Origin: Lachnospiraceae bacterium UBA3821
GTDB taxonomy: Bacteria > Bacillota > Clostridia > Lachnospirales > Lachnospiraceae
Direction: 5' to 3'
DNA: 28,266 bases
NCBI GenBank assembly: GCA_002368865.1
Contig: DFDT01000179.1
Span: 1-28,266, forward strand
Positions 22,892 to 28,266 of this stretch are shown in pieces. The position numbers and the translations under genes are program-made. Numbering within the stretch: the stretch's first letter is position 1; each line of letters opens with the position of its first letter. Below the pieces are notes generated by a model, which was given only the letters and a program-made list of their open reading frames with translations, was not told the origin of the DNA and did no database searches.

Positions 22892-23716
22892 ATGCAGGTT
22901 GGCGGAATTGGAAGCGGAAACGGGAATTCCGGACTTGACAATCATGGAGTTTCCCATCAGACGATCAATTACAGGATAGATGATTCCACGCAGAATGTGA
23001 ATAAGCATGACACAGCGAGGCGGGATGTGGCTGACGAGGCCACGTCTGCTTACACTGTGTCTTTTTCGTCGGAGGGAAAACGGCTCGCTGCGGAACAGAT
23101 GGCCGCAAGAAAAGCTACGGAAGAGGAGTCTGCCGGTCAGCAAACAGGCGGTTTGACCGGCAAACTGCGGGAATTGCTGGAAAGCGGGAAAAAACTGCTT
23201 TTGCAGATCTGGGGTGAAAGCAAAGAAGAGGAAGCTGCGAATGAAGTTTCCGGAGAAGATGATATTTTGGAATCTACGATAAATGAAAATCTTGAAACAG
23301 ACGGTGACGAGTACCATGAATCCGGCATTGCGGCAGGAGCGGTGAATGTGCAGGCACCGGCCGGAATGACGACGGCTGATCCGTATTTTAACAGTAATTC
23401 CGATGCGGGAAAAGTGAAGGAACCTTTGCTGACACGTATCCGTATCCGGTTTCGGGATATTGCCGGACAATTGGCAGAGCGCTTTGGCGGAATGCTGTCG
23501 GGACAGTTTTCTGCAGGGAGCGAATTGAAGGACAGGCAGGAGCAGCAGAAGGATAACCTGCAGGCAGAACAGACCGCACAGGAGAAGCATAAAAAAGATT
23601 ATTACCGCAAAAACGGAGTTGTGGTGGATATCAGCACACCTCCGGCGGAGCATCTTATGGATTCTTATGATAAGGCAGGGGAGTACAGTAAGTTGACCAC
23701 GGAACAGAAGCGGTGA
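22892..23716 (+). CDS. Unrecognised hydrophilic protein
   Basis: I do not recognise this 274-residue protein. It has no signal peptide or membrane helix. The first 50 residues are Gly/Asn/Ser/Asp-rich, followed by AYTVSFSSEGKRLAAEQMAA. Next come a predicted helix LTGKLRELLESGKKLLLQIW, an acidic stretch (about 110-145) and a second basic helix RIRIRFRDIAGQLAERF. A Gln/Glu/Lys-rich stretch (about 210-235) precedes the end NGVVVDISTPPAEHLMDSYD. The ATG at 22892 has AAGAGG before it, so it is probably translated from the rpe transcript. Codon use looks like that of its neighbours. It could be a conserved family of related gut bacteria; I cannot tell. Confidence 0.75.
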   Translation: MQVGGIGSGNGNSGLDNHGVSHQTINYRIDDSTQNVNKHDTARRDVADEATSAYTVSFSSEGKRLAAEQMAARKATEEESAGQQTGGLTGKLRELLESGKKLLLQIWGESKEEEAANEVSGEDDILESTINENLETDGDEYHESGIAAGAVNVQAPAGMTTADPYFNSNSDAGKVKEPLLTRIRIRFRDIAGQLAERFGGMLSGQFSAGSELKDRQEQQKDNLQAEQTAQEKHKKDYYRKNGVVVDISTPPAEHLMDSYDKAGEYSKLTTEQKR

Positions 23717-23733
23717 AGGAATCATTTCTTTGG

Positions 23734-23762
23734 TTGACGCTTGGCGTGATGTGTGGTAAGAT
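23734..23762 (+). promoter_or_regulatory. Promoter of the metG leader
   Basis: TTGACG (23734-23739), a 17-base spacer and TAAGAT (23757-23762) make a strong sigma-A promoter. Transcription would start near 23769, giving a leader of about 375 bases before metG. Confidence 0.75.
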
Positions 23763-23769
23763 TGACATA

Positions 23770-24097
23770 ATTTCAAGTGAAATGATCAAATGCAATGACG
23801 GAGAGAGTACATGGTTTATGAACCATACAGAGAACCTTCCCGTGGCTGAGAGGAAGGAGGGGATATGCTGTGGAACATGGCTCCCGAGCGGCGCACCGAG
23901 CTGTTGCTGTGTAAGCGGTGAATGGTAAGGCTGCGACAGGTTCCGCCTGTTATAGCGGAGAGAGTTATCGGTGATCATCGATTGACTCTATGAGGCCGGA
24001 TCTGTGAGGGTTCGGTGAACGGAAGTGGTAACACGGGGAAGAGCTCGTCTTCTGAAGTATGCGGATGATGCATACGGATGGAAGGCGTTTTTATTTT
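23770..24097 (+). ncRNA. T-box riboswitch, methionine specifier
   Basis: This leader senses uncharged tRNA-Met. Recognisable parts include the stem I AGAGA element (23829-23833), the apical-loop-like GGCTGAGAGG (about 23844-23853) and the specifier region GTGGAAC-ATG-GC with the Met codon at 23877-23879. The T-box sequence itself is GGAAGTGGTAACACGG (24021-24036). GAAG (24022-24025) can pair with CTTC (24049-24052) as the antiterminator. The same CTTC belongs to the terminator stem downstream, so the two folds exclude each other. Placement ahead of metG fits perfectly. The outer stem I boundaries are approximate. Confidence 0.85.
24046..24097 (+). terminator. Regulated terminator of the metG T-box
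   Basis: CGTCTTC (24046-24052) pairs with GAAGGCG (24081-24087) over 7 bp with one G-T pair. An inner stem GTATGC / GCATAC (24057-24062, 24070-24075) extends it, and TTTTTATTTT follows directly. This is a Rho-independent terminator that competes with the T-box antiterminator. Confidence 0.85.
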
Positions 24098-24142
24098 GCC
24101 AAAGAAGAGAAATCAGAGTGTGATAGAAGGAGGAGCAGGAAA

Positions 24143-26176
24143 ATGCAGAGCAAAGGAAAGTATTATCTCACGACGGCGATCGCTTACACATCGGGCAAAC
24201 CGCACATCGGCAACAATTACGAGATCGTACTGGCAGACAGCATCTGTCGGTTTAAGAGAAAGGAAGGGTACGACGTCTTTTTCCAGACCGGTACGGATGA
24301 GCATGGACAAAAGATTGAACTGAAGGCCGAGGAGGCAGGCGTCACGCCCAAGGAGTTTGTGGACAAGGTGGCGGGAACAATCCGCGGATTATGTGACCTG
24401 TTAAATATTTCGTATGACAAATTCATCCGTACCACAGATACGGACCACGAGAAGCAGGTGCAGAAAATTTTTAAGCGCCTGTATGATCAGGGCGATATTT
24501 ATAAAGGCGCCTATGAGGGATTGTACTGTACGCCCTGCGAGTCTTTCTGGACGGAGTCCCAGCTGGTGGACGGCAAGTGCCCGGATTGCGGCAGGGAGGT
24601 GAAGCCGGCCAAGGAGGAAGCGTATTTCTTCCGTATGAGCAAATATGCGGACAGACTGATCAAGCATATCAACGAGCATCCGGAGTTCATTCAGCCCGTA
24701 TCCCGGAAGAATGAGATGATGAACAATTTCCTGTTGCCGGGACTGCAGGATCTGTGTGTGTCCAGAACTTCATTCAAGTGGGGTATTCCGGTGGATTTTG
24801 ATGACAAGCATGTCGTTTATGTGTGGCTGGATGCGCTGACCAACTATATCACCGGTATTGGATACGATGCGGACGGCAACAGCAGTGAGCAGTACAAAAA
24901 GCTGTGGCCCGCAGATCTGCACCTGATCGGTAAGGATATCATCCGCTTCCATACAATCTATTGGCCGATCTTTTTGATGGCGCTGGGTGAGCCGTTGCCG
25001 AAGCAGGTATTCGGACATCCCTGGCTGCTGACGGGAACCAACAAGATGAGCAAATCCAGAGGCAATGTGATCTATGCGGACGATTTGGTGGACTTTTTCG
25101 GCGTGGATGCGGTGCGTTATTATGTACTGCATGAGATGCCTTATGAAAATGACGGCAATATCACCTGGGAGCTGATCGCGGAGCGGACCAATTCCGATCT
25201 GGCGAATACTCTGGGCAATCTGGTAAACCGCACGATCTCCATGAGCAACAAGTATTTCGGTGGCGTGGTGGAGAATAAAAATGCCCAGTTGACACCGGAG
25301 GACGGCGTGATCGATGTGGATCTGAAAAAGACGATCACGGAGACTTACGCAAAGGTTGTGGACAAGATGTCTACCCACAGGGTTGCGGACGCATTGACGG
25401 AGATCTTCGGTATCTTCAAGCGCTGCAACAAATATATTGACGAGACGGAGCCCTGGGTATTGGCGAAGGACGGGGCAAAGAAGGACAGATTAGCCACCGT
25501 GCTCTACAATCTGGTGGAGGGGATCGTGATCGGTGCGTCCCTGCTGGAGCCTTATATGCCCGCAACAGCGGAGAAGATCGCAAAGCAATTGAATACTTCC
25601 CTGCGTGACTTTGACAAGCTGGAGAAGTTCGGATTGTATGAGAGTGGTACAAAAGTGACAGATGCGCCGGAAATTCTTTTTGCAAGACTGGACATGAAAG
25701 AGGTACAGGCGAAAGAGGAGGAGATCGCGGCAGCACAGATCGCAGCGGCACAGGCAGCAGGCAGCGGGGCAGGCCATGCGGCGGACGGCGGTGATCAGGA
25801 TTCTGCGACGACAGAAACTGACGACAATGTCATAGACCTTGAACCCAAAGCGGAGATCACCTATGATGACTTTGCCAAGATGCAATTCCAGGTGGGGGAG
25901 ATCATCGCCTGTGAGGCGGTGCCCAAGTCGAAAAAGCTGCTCTGCAGCCAGGTGAAGATCGGCAGCCAGGTGAAGCAGATCGTGTCCGGCATCAAGGCGC
26001 ATTACAGCCCGGAGGAGATGGTGGGCAAAAAGGTGATGGTACTGGTGAATTTAAAGCCGGCCACATTAGCCGGTGTGGTGTCCGAGGGTATGCTTCTGTG
26101 CGCCGAGGACGCGGAAGGCAATCTGGCGCTGATGACACCGGAGAAGACAATGCCTGCGGGAGCGGAAATCTGCTGA
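24143..26176 (+). CDS. metG: Methionyl-tRNA synthetase
   Basis: This 677-residue class I synthetase charges tRNA-Met. HIGN is at residues 21-24 and KMSKS at 301-305. A CTPC...CPDC zinc knuckle lies between, and PVSRKNEMMNNFLLPGLQD is typical. An Ala/Gly-rich linker (about 530-555) leads to the C-terminal tRNA-binding (EMAP-like) domain from about residue 570, with VGEIIACEAVPKSKKLL and LAGVVSEGMLL. I choose the ATG at 24143 with its GGAGGAG site; the frame opens at 24059, but that part is the T-box terminator. Regulation by the upstream T-box is expected. Confidence 0.97.
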   Translation: MQSKGKYYLTTAIAYTSGKPHIGNNYEIVLADSICRFKRKEGYDVFFQTGTDEHGQKIELKAEEAGVTPKEFVDKVAGTIRGLCDLLNISYDKFIRTTDTDHEKQVQKIFKRLYDQGDIYKGAYEGLYCTPCESFWTESQLVDGKCPDCGREVKPAKEEAYFFRMSKYADRLIKHINEHPEFIQPVSRKNEMMNNFLLPGLQDLCVSRTSFKWGIPVDFDDKHVVYVWLDALTNYITGIGYDADGNSSEQYKKLWPADLHLIGKDIIRFHTIYWPIFLMALGEPLPKQVFGHPWLLTGTNKMSKSRGNVIYADDLVDFFGVDAVRYYVLHEMPYENDGNITWELIAERTNSDLANTLGNLVNRTISMSNKYFGGVVENKNAQLTPEDGVIDVDLKKTITETYAKVVDKMSTHRVADALTEIFGIFKRCNKYIDETEPWVLAKDGAKKDRLATVLYNLVEGIVIGASLLEPYMPATAEKIAKQLNTSLRDFDKLEKFGLYESGTKVTDAPEILFARLDMKEVQAKEEEIAAAQIAAAQAAGSGAGHAADGGDQDSATTETDDNVIDLEPKAEITYDDFAKMQFQVGEIIACEAVPKSKKLLCSQVKIGSQVKQIVSGIKAHYSPEEMVGKKVMVLVNLKPATLAGVVSEGMLLCAEDAEGNLALMTPEKTMPAGAEIC

Positions 26177-26201
26177 TCCGGGGTTGAAAAAGGGGTTACA
26201 T

Positions 26202-27164
26202 ATGAAGAAGACGACATTTTATTTTGATTCCAGAGACGGCGAGAGCAAGATTTATGCGGTTCGTTATGAGCCGGAGGAGGACAGACTGCAGGACGGGAAA
26301 CCTGTGGCTGTCCTCCAGATCATACACGGGATGGCCGAGTATACGGAGCGCTATGAGGAAACGGCGAAATTCTTTACGGACAGAGGGTTTGTGGTGACCG
26401 GGGAGGATCATCTGGGTCATGGAAAGTCCGTGCCGGAGGGAGGAACTTACGGATATTTCTGTAAACAGGACCCTGCTACGGTTGTTGTGCGGGATGCGCA
26501 TCGGCTGAAAAAAATGACGCAGGCGCTCTACCCGGGAGTTCCCTATTTTATCCTGGGGCACAGTATGGGGTCGTTCATCCTGCGCAATTATATCTGCCGA
26601 TACGGAACCGGTATTCAGGGTGCCATTGTCATGGGAACCGGAATGCCGCCTGCCGCTGCAATTTCGGGAGGAAAGGCGCTCTGTGCGCAGCAGAAGCTGT
26701 TGCATGGTGACAAATATGTCAGTAAAATACTATACAAAATGGCATTTGCGGCATATAATGCAAGGATCCCGGATGCCGGGTCGGATTATGACTGGGTGAG
26801 CAGAAATCAGGAAAATGTGGATGCCTATATCAAGGATCCGCTGTGCGGATTTGTATTTACCGTAAACGGGTTTCAGACTTTATTTGACCTGATCTCGCGG
26901 ATGGGGGACAGCGAGAATCTGAAAAAGATCCCCAAGGATCTGCCGCTGTTTTTACTGTCCGGAAATGAGGACCCGGTGGGCGAGTACGGGGACGGTGTGA
27001 AGCGTGTGTTTGATTCGCTGGAAGATCTGGGTCTGGAACATGTCATGCTGAAACTTTATGCGGGCGACCGGCACGAGATCCTGAATGAGGCGGACGGGGA
27101 GCAGGTGCGGAAGGATATCTATAATTGGATCCTGCCGAAACTGGACTGGGACGCCAAGGGATGA
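26202..27164 (+). CDS. Alpha/beta hydrolase (monoacylglycerol-lipase-like)
   Basis: This 320-residue soluble serine hydrolase belongs to the Hydrolase_4 group, which includes lysophospholipases and monoacylglycerol lipases. The nucleophile is Ser121 in GHSMGS. IIHGMAEYTERY supplies the HG oxyanion-type motif, GNEDPVG the acid and DRHEILNE the catalytic His. The ATG at 26202 follows AAAAGGGG; a TTG six codons earlier is less likely. It starts 25 bases after metG and may be read from the same transcript. The natural substrate is not known. Confidence 0.88.
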   Translation: MKKTTFYFDSRDGESKIYAVRYEPEEDRLQDGKPVAVLQIIHGMAEYTERYEETAKFFTDRGFVVTGEDHLGHGKSVPEGGTYGYFCKQDPATVVVRDAHRLKKMTQALYPGVPYFILGHSMGSFILRNYICRYGTGIQGAIVMGTGMPPAAAISGGKALCAQQKLLHGDKYVSKILYKMAFAAYNARIPDAGSDYDWVSRNQENVDAYIKDPLCGFVFTVNGFQTLFDLISRMGDSENLKKIPKDLPLFLLSGNEDPVGEYGDGVKRVFDSLEDLGLEHVMLKLYAGDRHEILNEADGEQVRKDIYNWILPKLDWDAKG

Positions 27165-27228
27165 ATCCCGCCAATGATCAGCAAGGGGTCGGCACGGGAG
27201 CATGGATGGCAGCAAGGGAGCAATAAAT

Positions 27229-27720
27229 ATGGATCAAAGTGTATTTCCCTATAGGATCCGATGGGCCAGGGTAGAGGACTGGGAGCCGATGATGAAGATG
27301 GTCTGGCGTACTTTTCTGCGATTTGAGGCGAAGGATTATTCGGACGAAGGAATCCGCAGTTTTCTGGACTTTATTACGGATGAAAAATTGTTTCACTCCT
27401 TTCTGCGGGGTGATTACCAGGTGATGGTGGCGACGGATGATAAGCAGATCGTGGGCATGGCTTCGGTTCGGAACCGCAATCATCTTTCGCTTCTGTTTGT
27501 GGATGAGCCGTATCACCGCCGTGGGATTGGCAGGGAACTGCTGAACCGGTTTTGTGAATATCTGCAAAAAGAAGAAGGCGAGCCGTATATGTCGGTCAAA
27601 GCGGCGCCCTATGCGGTAAAGTTTTATCAGAAGCTCGGGTTCTGGGTGGTCAGTCCGGAAGAGGAAGTGGGAGGCATCCGTGTGACTTCCATGGAAAAGC
27701 ATTTTAAGAAGACAGTTTAA
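27229..27720 (+). CDS. GNAT family N-acetyltransferase
   Basis: This protein of about 163 residues has the acetyl-CoA binding motif of GNAT enzymes, LLFVDEPYHRRGIGRELL, preceded by the strand GMASVRNRNHL. The C-terminal part KAAPYAVKFYQKLGFWVV is the usual last motif (FYxKxGF). It transfers acetyl to an amine of a small molecule or protein; the target cannot be read. The ATG at 27229 follows AAGGGAG; an earlier ATG at 27202 has a poorer site. Confidence 0.88.
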   Translation: MDQSVFPYRIRWARVEDWEPMMKMVWRTFLRFEAKDYSDEGIRSFLDFITDEKLFHSFLRGDYQVMVATDDKQIVGMASVRNRNHLSLLFVDEPYHRRGIGRELLNRFCEYLQKEEGEPYMSVKAAPYAVKFYQKLGFWVVSPEEEVGGIRVTSMEKHFKKTV

Positions 27721-27751
27721 AGAACAGAGAAGCAAAAAAGAGGTGCAGATT

Positions 27752-28266
27752 ATGAAGATTTTTGATATAGACGGGCCTGTAGTCCAGTTTTTGAGTAAAG
27801 TGGCCGATCTGATGTGGCTGAATATCCTGGCGATCGTATGCTGTATTCCGGTGATCACGATCGGAGCTTCGCTCACAGCCTTGAATTATATGGCTCTGAA
27901 GATTGTGCGCAATGAGGAAAGTTATATTACCAAGGGATTTTTTAAGGCATTCAAGGAGAATTTCAAGCAGTCCACCGCGATATGGCTGATCTTTATGGTG
28001 GTGTTCGGGGTGATCTATGCCGATTACCGTATTGTGCTCACCACCGATATCCAGATCAATAAAGTGGTCAAAGCCCTGATCGTGATGATCGCAGCGCTGT
28101 CCATATTCACGTTTATGTATGTATTTCTGCTGCAGAGCAAGTTCTCCAACACGGTAAAAAAGACGATACAGAATGCATTTTTTCTGAGTATCATGCAGTG
28201 GCCCAAGACCCTGCTGATGATCGTCCTCTACCTTTTGCCGTATGCGCTGTTTTATATATTCCCGGG
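27752..28266 (+). CDS. DUF624 (YesL-like) membrane protein, 3' end missing
   Basis: The frame from the ATG at 27752 stays open for 171 codons to the end of the window, so the gene is cut off. AGAGGTG precedes the start. The sequence has the DUF624 start (MKIFDIDGPVVQFLSKVADL) and four hydrophobic segments. This family is often near carbohydrate-uptake genes in Firmicutes, but its job is not established. It follows the GNAT gene by 31 bases. Confidence 0.85.
   Translation, partial: MKIFDIDGPVVQFLSKVADLMWLNILAIVCCIPVITIGASLTALNYMALKIVRNEESYITKGFFKAFKENFKQSTAIWLIFMVVFGVIYADYRIVLTTDIQINKVVKALIVMIAALSIFTFMYVFLLQSKFSNTVKKTIQNAFFLSIMQWPKTLLMIVLYLLPYALFYIFP

Noticed and set aside
23713..23928. Small open frame of 71 codons in the metG leader
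   Set aside because: It coincides with the promoter and stem I of the T-box and has no ribosome site.
24059..24142. N-terminal extension of metG
   Set aside because: The DNA forms the T-box terminator; the ATG at 24143 has a strong ribosome site and gives the normal MetG start.
1..28266. Defence island, prophage or transposon
   Set aside because: No integrase, transposase, phage structural gene, restriction, toxin-antitoxin or tRNA-flanked repeat was found; nearly every gene has a housekeeping or sporulation family.

Overview
The window looks like chromosomal DNA from an anaerobic, spore-forming Firmicute of the class Clostridia, most likely a Lachnospiraceae member. This is inferred from recognisable protein families and gene order: CotF-like coat proteins, SpmA/SpmB, a tRNA-sensing T-box leader before metG, a split transketolase, and a yaaO/yaaR/holB/ricT/trmN6/rsmI neighbourhood like that beside the replication-gene region of Bacillus. 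There is no prophage, insertion sequence, CRISPR array, rRNA or tRNA that I can support. Most of the window is housekeeping DNA, and I did not find a convincing new defence or mobile system.

Region 1 (1-6061, + strand) runs: membrane-anchored L,D-transpeptidase with a poly-Asp tail, HD-domain hydrolase, PLP-dependent Orn/Lys/Arg decarboxylase (yaaO-like), guanylate-kinase-like P-loop enzyme, yaaR, holB. Region 2 (6070-8772, - strand) holds two tandem paralogous proteins with a degenerate GGDEF domain and an intact EAL domain. They sit backwards inside the otherwise conserved order, between holB and ricT. Region 3 (8985-13442, + strand) runs: ricT/yaaT with a long Arg/Glu/Asn/Gly repeat tail, trmN6 (overlapping it), rsmI, a 57-residue four-cysteine protein and a MATE exporter.

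Region 4 (13498-17469) carries sporulation genes: two small CotF-like proteins (-), spmA (+) and spmB (-) facing each other. It also has a decayed C-terminal fragment of an AEC-family permease (-) and a membrane-anchored DUF885 metallopeptidase-like protein (-). Region 5 (17596-20330, +) is a tight set: a membrane GGDEF-EAL protein, a histidine phosphatase and DgkA-type lipid kinase. Region 6 (20444-23716, +) has its own promoter and encodes both transketolase halves and ribulose-phosphate epimerase, coupled by 1-4 base overlaps, followed by an unrecognised hydrophilic protein.

Region 7 (23734-28266, +) starts with a promoter and a Met-specifier T-box riboswitch ahead of metG. It is followed by an alpha/beta hydrolase, a GNAT acetyltransferase and the start of a DUF624 (YesL-like) membrane protein that runs off the end. 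Three EAL proteins in 13 kb suggest that cyclic-di-GMP turnover matters to this organism. The observations most worth a second look are the reversed EAL pair inside the ricT neighbourhood, the terminator-like hairpin for the opposing operon embedded in one EAL gene, the RicT repeat tail, the convergent spmA/spmB arrangement and the frameshifted AEC remnant.
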